A stretch of DNA of 17,742 nucleotides. It comes from Cyanobacteria bacterium Co-bin13. GTDB taxonomy: Bacteria > Cyanobacteriota > Cyanobacteriia > Phormidesmidales > Phormidesmidaceae. Made by a program: the position numbers and the translations under genes. The notes below the pieces were generated by a model. That model was not told where the DNA came from, did not search any database, and saw nothing but the letters and a program-made list of their open reading frames with translations. Location of the stretch: assembly GCA_014534385.1 (NCBI GenBank), contig JACVRP010000024.1:1-17742 (forward strand), given 5' to 3'. Positions 1 to 8,083 of the stretch are shown one piece after another (position 1 is the first letter of the stretch; the number at the start of each line of letters is the position of its first letter).

Positions 1-333
1 AGCTCAGAAACAGCAGATGAAGACGACGATGAAGAGGCCCTAGGGGAAGAGGAAGATTTAGACGACGCTGATGAAGCCGACGACGAGCGCGACATGACTC
101 ATCTGGTGGCGATTCACCTGCGGCTGTCTGACATTGAATTTGCGGATGCTCAGGCATCTCTCTGGCGCAGCAAGCTGCGAGAGGCGGTTGGCAAGCTGAA
201 GCAACTCGGCAGCCGCTACCAGAAAAAGCAGCGGGAGCTTGCGATCGCAGAAGCCGAACTGGCCTGGCGCTCCACCTGGTACGATGAAGCCCCGCGAGAG
301 GAGCCGCGAGAGGAGTCAATTGGGGGGGAATGA
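1..333 (+). CDS. C-terminal part of an acidic, helical protein of unknown function (5' end outside the window)
   Basis: The frame is open from the first base of the window and ends with TGA at 331-333, giving 110 visible residues; the true start lies upstream. The first ~30 residues are almost all Asp, Glu and Ala, a low-complexity acidic linker. Residues ~32-90 look alpha-helical and basic-to-mixed (LREAVGKLKQLG, then YQKKQRELAIAEAELAW), probably a coiled coil. The tail is again charged, with a short PREEPREES repeat. An internal ATG at 94 could be called as a start, but the acidic stretch before it continues in frame without a stop, so I prefer a partial gene. Only six bases separate its stop from recG, so the two are probably co-transcribed. 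I do not recognise the family and assign no function. Confidence 0.6.
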   Translation, partial: SSETADEDDDEEALGEEEDLDDADEADDERDMTHLVAIHLRLSDIEFADAQASLWRSKLREAVGKLKQLGSRYQKKQRELAIAEAELAWRSTWYDEAPREEPREESIGGE

Positions 334-339
334 GCTGCG

Positions 340-2859
340 ATGACAGACAGCCCTGTGTCTACCCCTGACTGGGTGCGCCTGCAAAAGGCCCTCTCTCTAG
401 AAGCCGAGCGCGGCTTCAACAACCTGGAGGGTAAACAGCAGCGCTTCAATGAATTTTTGCAGGACAGTTTGCGCTGCCCACCCGGCCAGCTGCCGAGCCC
501 TGACCAGGCACGCTGGGCTAGTCTAGCTCAGCAATTTACCCAGTACAGCGATCTGAGCTTTGCCCAGCGTCAGCACCTGGTAGCAGACACCCGCCGCACC
601 CTCTACGAAACCCGGCGAACTCTGGAAAGCCAGCTAGAAAAAGCAAGCAGTGGAGCAGCTAACGGGGCGGTCAAAAAGACCCTAGCCGAAGGCCGCCCCC
701 GTACCCCTAAAACCGCAGAGATTACCGCCTCAGCAGCGGCAGCCGAGGGTCGCAAGCCTGCCCTAGAGCAGGCAGTGACCTATCTCAAGGGAATTGGCCC
801 AAAGAACGGAGAACGGCTGGCTAAGCTGGGCCTGTGGACCGTGCAGGATGTTCTTTACTACTATCCCCGCGACCACATTGACTACGCCAAGCAGGTCAAG
901 ATCGCGGCGCTAGAGCCAGGGGAAACAGTTACGGTCGTAGGCACCATCAAGCGCAGCAACTGCTTTACTAGCCCCCGCAACTCCAAGCTGACCATCTTTG
1001 AGCTGATGTTAGACGATGGCAGCGGTCGCCTGAAGCTAAGCCGTTTTTATGCCGGCAGCCGCTACAGCAATGTGGCCTGGCAGCAGCGCCAGAAACGGGA
1101 GTTTCCCATGGGCGCGGTGGTGGCGGCCTCGGGTCTGGTAAAGGAGAGCAAGTTTGGCCTGACCTTGGAAGACCCGGATCTGGAGGTTTTGGAGGGATCT
1201 GGTGGCGCAATTGAATCGCTTACGATTGGCCGGGTGGTGCCGGTTTACCCGCTCACCGAAGGGGTGTCGGCGGATTTGATTCGGCGGGCGGTGGTGGCAG
1301 CCCTGCCTGCGGTAGCTGAACTCAAAGAGCCGCTGCCGGTGAACCTGCGTCAGCAGTATGGCCTGACCGGGTTGGGCGATGCGATCGCACAAATCCATTT
1401 CCCTGACGATGCCGACAAACTGGCTGCTGCCCGTCGCCGTTTGGTATTTGACGAGTTTTTCTATCTGCAGCTGGGTTTGCTGCGCCGCCGATCGCAGCAA
1501 CAGCAGCAGCAAACTACCGTCACCCTGGCTCCCACCGGGACGCTGATCGATGCCTTTTATGAGGAGATTCCCTTTACCCTGACTGGGGCCCAGCAGCGGG
1601 TGGTCAACGATATTCTCACCGACCTGCAGCGGCCCATTCCCATGAACCGTTTGGTACAGGGCGATGTGGGCTCTGGTAAGACGGTGGTGGCGGTGATCGC
1701 CATTTTGGCAGCGATTCAGGCAGGCTATCAGGGGGCGCTGATGGCTCCGACAGAAGTGTTGGCGGAGCAGCACTATCGCAAGCTGGTGAGCTGGTTTACC
1801 CAACTGCACCTGCCGGTGGAGCTGCTGACGGGGTCAACCAAGGCCGCCAAGCGGCGCGCTATCTTCTCAGAACTGGCCACCGGACAGCTGCCCGTCCTAG
1901 TCGGTACCCACGCTCTGATTGAAGATCCGGTGCAGTTCCAAAGCCTGGGCCTGGTAGTGATTGACGAGCAGCACCGCTTTGGCGTGCAGCAGCGGGCCCG
2001 GCTCCAGCAAAAAGGCCCCAACCCTCACGTGCTGACGCTGACGGCCACCCCCATTCCCCGCACCCTGGCCCTGACGATGCACGGCGACCTGGACGTCAGC
2101 CAGATTGACGAGCTGCCCCCCGGACGTAAGGCCATTCAGACGACGCTGCTGACGGGACGCGATCGCAACCACGCCTACGACCTGGTGCGGCGGGAGGTGG
2201 CCCAGGGCCGCCAGGTCTACGTGGTGCTGCCCCTGGTCGAAGAGTCAGAAAAGCTCGACCTCAAATCCGCTACCGAAGAGCATCAGCGGCTGGCCGAGGT
2301 GATTTTCCCCGAGTTTAAAGTGGGTCTGCTGCATGGGCGCATGTCTTCGGCTGAGAAAGATCAGGCGATTACCGAGTTTCGCGACGGCAAAACCCACATC
2401 CTGGTCTCGACCACCGTCGTGGAAGTGGGGGTGGACGTGCCCAACGCTTCGGTCATGCTGATTGAGCATGCTGAGCGCTTTGGCCTGTCTCAGCTGCACC
2501 AGCTGCGCGGGCGGGTAGGCCGGGGCGCAGCCCAGTCTTACTGCCTGCTGATGAGCGCCAGCCGCAGTGAAGTGTCTCTGCAGCGGCTCAAAGTGCTGGA
2601 GCAGTCCCAGGATGGCTTTTTCATCGCGGAGATGGATCTGCGCTTTCGAGGTCCGGGGGAGGTGCTGGGCACCCGCCAGTCGGGCCTACCCGACTTTGCC
2701 CTGGCTAGCTTAGTCGAAGACCAAGACGTACTGGAACAGGCTCGCGCTGCCGCCGAAGCGCTGCTCAAAGAAGATAAAACTCTTGAACTTTGGCCTCGGC
2801 TCAAAGCCGAACTCGATCGGCGCTACCAAAAGCTTATGGGTGGCACAATTTTGACTTAG
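340..2859 (+). CDS. recG: ATP-dependent DNA helicase RecG
   Basis: RecG is a superfamily 2 translocase that remodels stalled replication forks and branches Holliday junctions. The 839-residue product shows the family's order. A long N-terminal extension (about 1-140) is followed by the wedge/OB region beginning near YLKGIGPKNGERL (148-160). The helicase core has Walker A GDVGSGKT (441-448), DEQH box (542-545), motif III TATPIPRT (568-575), motif V around TTVVEVGVDVPNA (691-703) and motif VI QLRGRVGRG (721-729). E. coli RecG is about 690 residues; the extra length is N-terminal, as I recall being usual for cyanobacterial and plant RecG. The part of the extension around residues 100-140 is Ala/Lys-rich and probably a linker. 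No motif residue is missing. It starts six bases after the upstream acidic gene, so it is probably the distal gene of that transcript. Confidence 0.97.
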   Translation: MTDSPVSTPDWVRLQKALSLEAERGFNNLEGKQQRFNEFLQDSLRCPPGQLPSPDQARWASLAQQFTQYSDLSFAQRQHLVADTRRTLYETRRTLESQLEKASSGAANGAVKKTLAEGRPRTPKTAEITASAAAAEGRKPALEQAVTYLKGIGPKNGERLAKLGLWTVQDVLYYYPRDHIDYAKQVKIAALEPGETVTVVGTIKRSNCFTSPRNSKLTIFELMLDDGSGRLKLSRFYAGSRYSNVAWQQRQKREFPMGAVVAASGLVKESKFGLTLEDPDLEVLEGSGGAIESLTIGRVVPVYPLTEGVSADLIRRAVVAALPAVAELKEPLPVNLRQQYGLTGLGDAIAQIHFPDDADKLAAARRRLVFDEFFYLQLGLLRRRSQQQQQQTTVTLAPTGTLIDAFYEEIPFTLTGAQQRVVNDILTDLQRPIPMNRLVQGDVGSGKTVVAVIAILAAIQAGYQGALMAPTEVLAEQHYRKLVSWFTQLHLPVELLTGSTKAAKRRAIFSELATGQLPVLVGTHALIEDPVQFQSLGLVVIDEQHRFGVQQRARLQQKGPNPHVLTLTATPIPRTLALTMHGDLDVSQIDELPPGRKAIQTTLLTGRDRNHAYDLVRREVAQGRQVYVVLPLVEESEKLDLKSATEEHQRLAEVIFPEFKVGLLHGRMSSAEKDQAITEFRDGKTHILVSTTVVEVGVDVPNASVMLIEHAERFGLSQLHQLRGRVGRGAAQSYCLLMSASRSEVSLQRLKVLEQSQDGFFIAEMDLRFRGPGEVLGTRQSGLPDFALASLVEDQDVLEQARAAAEALLKEDKTLELWPRLKAELDRRYQKLMGGTILT

Positions 2860-2881
2860 CCAGTGCAGATAAGCTGATCTC

Positions 2882-2978
2882 GTAGGGGATGGTGTCGTCA
2901 GCGCAACGCACTGATCCGTTAACGAAGGTGGCTTCTTGTAAAACCTGGTGCGCCACACGCTGCGATGATACACCCTAC
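2882..2978. repeat. Long interrupted inverted repeat between convergent recG and lapA
   Basis: Four short complementary blocks occur in mirror order: GTAG 2882-2885 with CTAC 2975-2978, GGTGT 2891-2895 with ACACC 2970-2974, CAGCG 2899-2903 with CGCTG 2958-2962, and CGCAC 2907-2911 with GTGCG 2948-2952. The central part holds a further small hairpin (GAAG GTGG CTTC). Nineteen pairs in four helices would fold as one long imperfect hairpin. It fills nearly all of the intergenic space where recG and the small membrane protein gene converge, so a bidirectional terminator or a mobile-repeat relic are both possible. There is no T-tract on either side. Folding was judged by eye. Confidence 0.45.
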
Positions 2979-2993
2979 TAATGGCCTCTTCTT

Positions 2994-3224
2994 TTACCGT
3001 CGCCCTAAGGAGCCCAAACCCCCACTCCCTGTCAACACAGGCAGCACCAGCGCAGTCGCGATCATGCTGGCTGCCGCAAAAAACGCCAGCGTCATGCCCA
3101 GGGGCAGCTGAATCGAGCGCAGGCCAAAGAACTGCAGGGAGATAGGCGTACCGTTTTGAGCTGAGAGAATGGCAATGGCAGCAACCCAGACAGCCAGGAG
3201 CAAAGCGGCAATAAGTTTAGCCAT
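2994..3224 (-). CDS. Small two-helix membrane protein, LapA/DUF1049 family
   Basis: The 76-residue product has two hydrophobic segments (about 4-22 and 41-66) joined by a short loop containing SAQNGTPISLQFF. The pattern of a first helix, a conserved N(G/x)xPIxLxFF loop and a second helix is characteristic of the LapA (lipopolysaccharide assembly protein A)/DUF1049 domain. E. coli LapA works with LapB in controlling LPS synthesis; the role of the small cyanobacterial versions is not established, so I do not transfer that function. The gene is divergent from rplI, with 71 bases between the two starts, and convergent with recG. The tail after the second helix is Gly/Arg-rich (GSGGLGSLGRR). No Shine-Dalgarno sequence is visible before the ATG, which is common in cyanobacteria. 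Confidence 0.7.
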   Translation of the reverse strand: MAKLIAALLLAVWVAAIAILSAQNGTPISLQFFGLRSIQLPLGMTLAFFAAASMIATALVLPVLTGSGGLGSLGRR

Positions 3225-3238
3225 AATTTCGGGAGGTG

Positions 3239-3268
3239 TTGCGATCGCACAAGTCCTTTCGGTAGTAT
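3239..3268 (+). promoter_or_regulatory. Possible sigma70-type promoter for rplI
   Basis: TTGCGA (3239-3244) and TAGTAT (3263-3268) are separated by 18 bases, each matching four of six consensus positions, about 27 bases before the rplI start. The -35 element overlaps a HIP1 octamer at 3241-3248. This is a motif match only. Confidence 0.25.
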
Positions 3269-3295
3269 AGACGACTGGGCATTAACTAAAAAATC

Positions 3296-3754
3296 ATGGC
3301 TAAACGGGTACAGGTAGTTCTCAATCAAGATATTCGCAAGCTGGGCAGAAACGGCGACCTCGTAGAAGTCGCCCCTGGCTATGCTCGTAATTACCTCCTT
3401 CCTCAGGGAATGGCGGTTCGCACCACGCCTGGTGTGCTGAAGCAGGTAGAGCGACGACGCGAAAAGGAGCGTCAGCGGCTGCTAGAACTCAAGCAGGAAG
3501 CTGAAGTTACCAAAAAAGCTTTGGAAACCATCGGTCTGTTCACTGTGCAAAAGGCAGTGGGCGAAAAAGAAGCGATCTTCGGAACCGTCACGGCAGCAGA
3601 CGTGGCTGAGGTGATTCAGGCTACCGCTGGTAAAGAGGTAGACCGCCGCGAGATCACCCTGCCCGACATCAACAAGCTGGGCGAGTACCGGGTGGATGTC
3701 AAGCTGCACCCGGAGGTCACCGCCACCGTCAACCTGCGGGTTGCGGCTGAGTAG
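3296..3754 (+). CDS. rplI: 50S ribosomal protein L9
   Basis: L9 binds 23S rRNA near the L1 stalk base and helps maintain reading frame. The 152 residues match the usual bacterial length (about 150). The N-terminal RNA-binding domain carries the family signature: the QVVLNQDIRKLGRNGDLVEV beta-hairpin is followed by APGYARNYLLPQGMA (about residues 27-41). A long charged central helix follows (about 47-75, VERRREKERQRLLELKQEAE). The C-terminal domain includes the LPDINKLGEYRVDVKLHPEV segment. The gene lies directly upstream of dnaB, a common bacterial arrangement, but a terminator-like structure intervenes. The start is the ATG at 3296; the residue order after it (MAKRVQVVL) fits L9 well. Confidence 0.97.
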   Translation: MAKRVQVVLNQDIRKLGRNGDLVEVAPGYARNYLLPQGMAVRTTPGVLKQVERRREKERQRLLELKQEAEVTKKALETIGLFTVQKAVGEKEAIFGTVTAADVAEVIQATAGKEVDRREITLPDINKLGEYRVDVKLHPEVTATVNLRVAAE

Positions 3755-3795
3755 GCCCAGCCTAGTTAGCTGACAAAGTAATACATTTGCTCTAC

Positions 3796-3853
3796 AGGCA
3801 GAAGCGTTGTTGGATAATAAGTTTATCCACACAGGGTTTCTGCCTTATTTTTT
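3796..3853 (+). terminator. Nested-hairpin intrinsic terminator after rplI, containing a perfect DnaA box
   Basis: Outer arms AGGCAGAA (3796-3803) and TTCTGCCT (3838-3845) enclose an inner hairpin GGATAA (3812-3817) / TTATCC (3823-3828). The outer arm is followed by TATTTTTTT (3846-3853... reading T-A-T7), a good U-tract. The inner arm and the next bases spell TTATCCACA (3823-3831), an exact match to the bacterial DnaA-box consensus. The element probably ends rplI transcription, fully or partly, before dnaB. Confidence 0.65.
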
Positions 3854-3949
3854 GATGAGATGCTGATTGTCGGCTTCAGGGTAAGCCTGCTAATTAGGTG
3901 AAGACAAACACCGCTGCTTCCTCCGGATATTCTTTGTAAGGGCTTGACT

Positions 3950-6547
3950 ATGGTGCAAAATCTCAATTTTGAGCAGGTCAGCGATCGGCTGCCCCCCCAA
4001 AACATTGAGGCCGAAGAGGCTATTTTGGGCGGCATTTTGCTGGATCCCGAAGCCATTAGCCGAGTTATGGAAGTCATGGTGCCCGAAGCGTTTTACATCG
4101 GGGCCCACAAAGATATCTACCGGGCGGCGCTCGATCTCTACGCCAAGGGCCGCCCTACCGACCTGATGAGCATTACGGCCTGGCTCAAGGACAATGACAA
4201 GCTAGAGAAAATCGGGGGCCAAAGCCGCCTAGCCCAGCTGATTGACCGCACCATCAGCGCTGCCAACATTGACCAGTATGCGGCGCTGGTGATGGACAAA
4301 TACACTCGGCGACGTCTAATTCAAGCCGGGGGGGAGATTGCTCAGCTAGGCTACGAGGCAGGCGCACTGCTAGAGCAGGTGCTGGACCAGGCCGAGCAAA
4401 AACTGTTTGGCATCACCCAGGACCGGCCCCAGAACGGATTGACGGCTACTTCCGACATTTTGATCGATACCTTTGCCGAGATTGAACAGCGATCGCTTGG
4501 CATCGTCATGCCGGGGGTTCCCTGCGGCTTTTACGACTTAGACGCAATGACTCAGGGTTTTCAACGCTCTGACCTGATCATTGCGGCTGGTCGTCCGGCA
4601 ATGGGAAAAACTAGCTTCGTGTTGAATATTGCTCGCAATATCGCAGCCGTCAATAAAATGCCGGTAGCAATCTTTAGCTTAGAAATGTCGAAGCTGCAGT
4701 TAGTCTACCGCCTACTTTCCAGCGAAGTTGAGATTGAAAGTAGCCGTCTGCGCAGTGGCCGCATTGGCCAGCAGGAGTGGGAAAAACTCGGCCATGCGAT
4801 TAGCATTTTGTCGCAAATGCCGGTCTTCATCGACGATACGCCTAACATTTCAGTCACTGAGATGCGCTCCAAGGCCCGCCGGCTTCAGGCTGAGCAAGGA
4901 GGTGCTTTGGGGTTAATTCTGATCGACTATTTACAGCTAATGGAGGGCGGCAGCGACAACCGAGTGCAGGAGCTTTCCAAGATCACCCGTTCTTTAAAGG
5001 GGTTAGCCCGAGAACTCAATACCCCGATCATTGCCCTATCCCAGCTCAGCCGAGGCGTTGAGTCCCGCACCAATAAACGCCCGATGATGTCTGATCTGCG
5101 GGAATGCATAACGGGAGATACGCTAGTTGTCTTAGCAGATGGTCAACGGGTTGCGATTCGGGAGCTGGTAGGGAAAACCCCAGAAGTCATAAGCCTTGAC
5201 AGCAGGGGCAAGTTAGTTCGGGCGCAATCCGATCTGGTTTGGAGTGTGGGCTTCAAGCCTGTCTACAGAATCCGCTTGGCCAGCGGCAAAGTCATTAAAG
5301 CGACTCAAAATCATCGGCTTTATAGCTTTGATGGTTGGAAAGAAGTTGGAGATTTAGCACTCGGTGACCGTTTGGCAACTGCTAGATACTTACCAGAACC
5401 CATCTCTTGTGAAGAGTGGCCCGATCTACGAGTTGCGCTGCTGGGACAGTTGATAGGGGATGGCAGTTACCTCAAAGGCCAGCCCATGCGGTACTGCACA
5501 GCTTCAGAAGAAAACAGTGCTCTCGTTAAAATGGCTGCTGAGCAGGAATTTGGAGTTGAAGTAAAACGGTACAAAGGTCGTGGAAAGTGGCATCAGCTGC
5601 TGATCTCAGGTAATGGACATCGATGGCAACCGTCTGGGGTTAATCAGTGGCTGCGTGAGTTAGGTATATTTGGGCAGCGATCTTCTGAAAAGAGAGTGCC
5701 AAAGGCAGCTTTTCGGCTTTCTAACAGGCAGATTGCCCTATTGTTAAGTCACCTTTGGGCAACGGATGGCTGCATTTTTGACAGCCAGACGAATGGAGCC
5801 AATCGCGTTTTCTTCGCAACGGTGAGTAAGGGTTTGGCCTACGATGTTGTCGCGCTGCTTCTAAGGCTAGGCATACAGTCAACCGTGCGATGGAGCGCAA
5901 GTCAGTGCTTTTCTGTAGACGTGCAGGGGTGTGATCAGCAGCTGAGGTTTTTGGATAAGGTTAATGCTTTTGGGCCTAGACTTCATGCCGCGCTTAACCT
6001 GAGACTCGCTTTGAAGGATAAGTTAGGTAATCCGAATAGGGACACGTTACCTAACGAAATTTTCAAAGTTGTGAAAGCTGAGATGAAAGCTCAAGATATT
6101 TCTCATAGGGAAATGGCTCGTCTTCGAGGGACAGCCTATGGGGGCTCATCTCACTTCAAGTTTGCACCTTCCCGAACGGTTTTAGCTGGATATGCTGATA
6201 TTTTGGCAAGTCCTACTTTAAAGGAATGGGCTGAGTCAGACATTTATTGGGATGAGATAAAAAGTATTGAGTTTTTAGGAGAAGAAGAAGTCTATGATCT
6301 GACAGTGCCCGGAACAGCTTCTTGGCTAGCTGACGGTATTGTTTCTCATAATTCTGGTTCGATTGAGCAGGATGCCGACCTGATTATGATGCTGTATCGC
6401 GAGGAGTATTACGAGCCAGATACGCCCGATCGCGGTATTGCGGAGGTAATTGTGGTGAAGCACCGAAATGGCCCAGTTGGGTCGGTGAAGCTATTGTTTG
6501 AACCGCAGTTTACGCGCTTCCGAAATCTAGCGAATCCTAATGCTTAG
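3950..6547 (+). CDS. dnaB: Replicative DNA helicase DnaB, interrupted in frame by an intein
   Basis: DnaB is the hexameric 5'-3' helicase of the replication fork. The 865-residue precursor contains a complete DnaB split by a 416-residue intein. The N-extein (residues 1-385) has the DnaB N-terminal domain from about 14 to 115, then the RecA-like ATPase with Walker A GRPAMGKT (214-221) and Walker B LILIDYLQ (322-329). The C-extein begins SGSIEQDADLIMMLYREEYY. Joining the exteins restores the canonical DLRESGSIEQDAD sequence and gives a 449-residue helicase of normal size. I chose ATG 3950 rather than the in-frame TTG at 3944 because an AAGGG (3938-3942) lies seven bases before the ATG but only one base before the TTG. 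It follows rplI, and an aldolase-family gene begins 13 bases after its stop. Splicing is required for activity, because the intein sits in the conserved ATPase region. Confidence 0.96.
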   Translation: MVQNLNFEQVSDRLPPQNIEAEEAILGGILLDPEAISRVMEVMVPEAFYIGAHKDIYRAALDLYAKGRPTDLMSITAWLKDNDKLEKIGGQSRLAQLIDRTISAANIDQYAALVMDKYTRRRLIQAGGEIAQLGYEAGALLEQVLDQAEQKLFGITQDRPQNGLTATSDILIDTFAEIEQRSLGIVMPGVPCGFYDLDAMTQGFQRSDLIIAAGRPAMGKTSFVLNIARNIAAVNKMPVAIFSLEMSKLQLVYRLLSSEVEIESSRLRSGRIGQQEWEKLGHAISILSQMPVFIDDTPNISVTEMRSKARRLQAEQGGALGLILIDYLQLMEGGSDNRVQELSKITRSLKGLARELNTPIIALSQLSRGVESRTNKRPMMSDLRECITGDTLVVLADGQRVAIRELVGKTPEVISLDSRGKLVRAQSDLVWSVGFKPVYRIRLASGKVIKATQNHRLYSFDGWKEVGDLALGDRLATARYLPEPISCEEWPDLRVALLGQLIGDGSYLKGQPMRYCTASEENSALVKMAAEQEFGVEVKRYKGRGKWHQLLISGNGHRWQPSGVNQWLRELGIFGQRSSEKRVPKAAFRLSNRQIALLLSHLWATDGCIFDSQTNGANRVFFATVSKGLAYDVVALLLRLGIQSTVRWSASQCFSVDVQGCDQQLRFLDKVNAFGPRLHAALNLRLALKDKLGNPNRDTLPNEIFKVVKAEMKAQDISHREMARLRGTAYGGSSHFKFAPSRTVLAGYADILASPTLKEWAESDIYWDEIKSIEFLGEEEVYDLTVPGTASWLADGIVSHNSGSIEQDADLIMMLYREEYYEPDTPDRGIAEVIVVKHRNGPVGSVKLLFEPQFTRFRNLANPNA
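5105..6352 (+). other. Full-length DnaB intein with LAGLIDADG homing endonuclease
   Basis: The insert is 416 codons, translated in frame with dnaB. Splicing residues are intact: Cys1 (CITGDTLVV, block A), TQNH at 67-70 (block B), VYDLTVPGTASWLADGIVSHN ending in His-Asn (blocks F/G, 396-416), and Ser as first C-extein residue. The central endonuclease has two LAGLIDADG-type helices, ALLGQLIGDG (111-120, block C) and LLLSHLWATDG (212-222, block E), both ending in an acidic residue, so it may be active. Residues ~310-375 (PNEIFKVVKAEMKAQDISHREMARL) look like a helix-turn-helix DNA-binding module. Base composition falls visibly below the exteins, especially over the last ~300 bases. The insertion point is DLRE/SGSIEQ. 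From memory, the Synechocystis DnaB intein lies at RESG/SIEQ, two codons further on; this needs an alignment. Confidence 0.95.
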
Positions 6548-6560
6548 CGGGGTGAACTAG

Positions 6561-7157
6561 ATGTTTGACGAGGGCGTCATTAAATACAGCTGTCAGTGGG
6601 AGGTGGCTGAGCCGCTAGAATTTCCTGCTTTGGAAGAGTTAATGGGATGGCGCGATCGCATCTTTGCCGCTGGCCTGATTGGCATTTACCCCAACGGCGT
6701 TGGCTACGGCAACATCAGCCTGAAGCTGACCGACAGCAGCTTCGTCATCTCGGGTACTCAAACTGGCCATCTGCCCCATACAGAGCCCCAGCACTACACC
6801 CTGGTAGACAGCTGGAATATTGAGCGCAATAGCCTGCACTGCACCGGCCCGATCAAGGCCTCTTCAGAATCCCTTACCCACGCTGCACTGTACACCCTAG
6901 ATCCCGCGATTCGAGCTATTGTCCACGGGCACAGTGCCGCTCTTTGGCAGCAGTATCTTAATGTCTTGCCTACGACTCGCGCCAGCGTTCCCTACGGTAC
7001 GCCTGCGATGGCCTACGAAATGGGGCGGCTTTTTCGAGAAGAGAGCTTGGCCCAGAAGCCATGTCTGGTAATGGCAGGCCATGAAGACGGTCTCTTAGCC
7101 TTTGGCGGGACTTTAGAGCAGGCTGCCACGATGTTACTGGCGCTCAAGCAGCCCTGA
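6561..7157 (+). CDS. Class II aldolase/adducin family protein
   Basis: The 198-residue product has the zinc-dependent class II aldolase fold signature. This comprises a phosphate-binding-type GVGYGNIS (46-53), a probable catalytic Glu103 in ASSESLTHAALY, the metal-binding pair H122 and H124 in VHGHSAALW, and a third histidine H174 in AGHEDGLLAFG. Family members include L-fuculose-phosphate aldolase, ribulose-phosphate 4-epimerase and methylthioribulose-phosphate dehydratase. All cleave, epimerise or dehydrate small sugar phosphates in the cytoplasm. I cannot choose the substrate from sequence. The start ATG at 6561 follows GGGGTGA at 6549-6555, an acceptable ribosome-binding site, and lies 13 bases after the dnaB stop, so it is probably co-transcribed with dnaB. 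It is convergent with the DsbA-like gene, 33 bases away. Confidence 0.85.
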   Translation: MFDEGVIKYSCQWEVAEPLEFPALEELMGWRDRIFAAGLIGIYPNGVGYGNISLKLTDSSFVISGTQTGHLPHTEPQHYTLVDSWNIERNSLHCTGPIKASSESLTHAALYTLDPAIRAIVHGHSAALWQQYLNVLPTTRASVPYGTPAMAYEMGRLFREESLAQKPCLVMAGHEDGLLAFGGTLEQAATMLLALKQP

Positions 7158-7190
7158 GACGCTATCCCCTTTGCTACACGGCAAACAGCA

Positions 7191-7913
7191 CTACTGAGGC
7201 TGCTCTCTAGCGGCTAGGGCTTCCTTGATCTGGTCTAGAGTTTGCTCGAAAAAGGAGAGGGGAGCCCCTGGCGGCATTAACAGGTCGTTGATCAAAAAGG
7301 TGGGGGTGCCACCGAGCTGTAGCCGTTGGGCTAGCTGCAGGTCACGCTGGATGGCGGTGAGGGAGGCAGTGCTGGTGCGATCGCGATTAAACTGCTCTAA
7401 ATCTAGCCCGATCTGTTGCCCCAGTTCGACGTAAAGAGCTTCTCCTAAACGATCTTGATAGGCAAAGAGCCCGTCGTGGTAAATCCAGAACTGTCCCTGC
7501 TGACCTGCAGCCCAGGCAGCCCTAGCGGCAGGCATAGCCTCGGGATGAATCTGGGTGAGCGGCAGGTGCTTGTAGACAAACAGGACGTCATCGCTGTATT
7601 TGTCCAGCAAAATTTTCACGTCGAGGGAGGCTCTAGCGCAGTAGGGGCACTGAAAGTCTGAGAACTCAAACAGAATAATCTCGGCATCGGGTGCGCCTAG
7701 CGTTGGGGAACTGCCAATCAAAGCGTTGCGATCAGCCGACTGCATGACGCTGCTCACGACCTGCTGCTGGGCCTGCCACTGCTCTCTGGGATCAATCGCT
7801 ACAGGCTGGGGCTGCCTGGGCCAGAAAAACACTGCCAGGGCGACTCCCACCCCTCCTAGCCCCAGCAAAATGAGCAGAGGCTTCCAACGGAATTTTCGCA
7901 ACACCTTTTTCAT
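7191..7913 (-). CDS. Membrane-anchored DsbA-like thiol-disulfide oxidoreductase (thioredoxin_4 type)
   Basis: The frame is open further upstream (to 8042), but the ATG at 7913 gives a sensible 240-residue protein: basic N-terminus MKKVLRKFRW, then one hydrophobic helix (about 12-31), then an extracytoplasmic domain. The upstream extension is Pro/Cys-rich and unlike any signal, so I left it out. The catalytic motif is CPYC (89-92) in FSDFQCPYCARASLDVK, and the cis-proline loop is GGTPTFLIN (201-209). KHLPLTQIHPEA between them is typical of the DsbA/Thioredoxin_4 group. The likely role is formation or isomerisation of disulfides in periplasmic or thylakoid-lumen proteins; the direction of the reaction is not shown by sequence. 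In cyanobacteria the known partner of DsbA-like proteins is a VKOR homologue, which is not in this window. Confidence 0.88.
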   Translation of the reverse strand: MKKVLRKFRWKPLLILLGLGGVGVALAVFFWPRQPQPVAIDPREQWQAQQQVVSSVMQSADRNALIGSSPTLGAPDAEIILFEFSDFQCPYCARASLDVKILLDKYSDDVLFVYKHLPLTQIHPEAMPAARAAWAAGQQGQFWIYHDGLFAYQDRLGEALYVELGQQIGLDLEQFNRDRTSTASLTAIQRDLQLAQRLQLGGTPTFLINDLLMPPGAPLSFFEQTLDQIKEALAAREQPQ

Positions 7914-8083
7914 AAACCAAGTGGCGGCTGGAGAGCAATTCCCATTGTGCCGGATGGGGGTAGAGACTGGGACGATTCCTCTCAGCTCTGCCGGATAGCA
8001 CGACCGACCCTGCAAGGGTGCAGGGGGCTGCATTGCTGGCAAAGCCTATCACCAGACTCTAGGGGATGAGTATCTAGGTGAGT

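Noticed and set aside
1036..1809. A 257-codon open frame on the minus strand
   Set aside because: It lies entirely antisense to the recG helicase core, has no family motif, and is a composition effect of the opposite strand.
3944..3949. TTG at 3944 as dnaB start
   Set aside because: The AAGGG ribosome-binding-like sequence would be only one base away; the ATG at 3950 has proper spacing.
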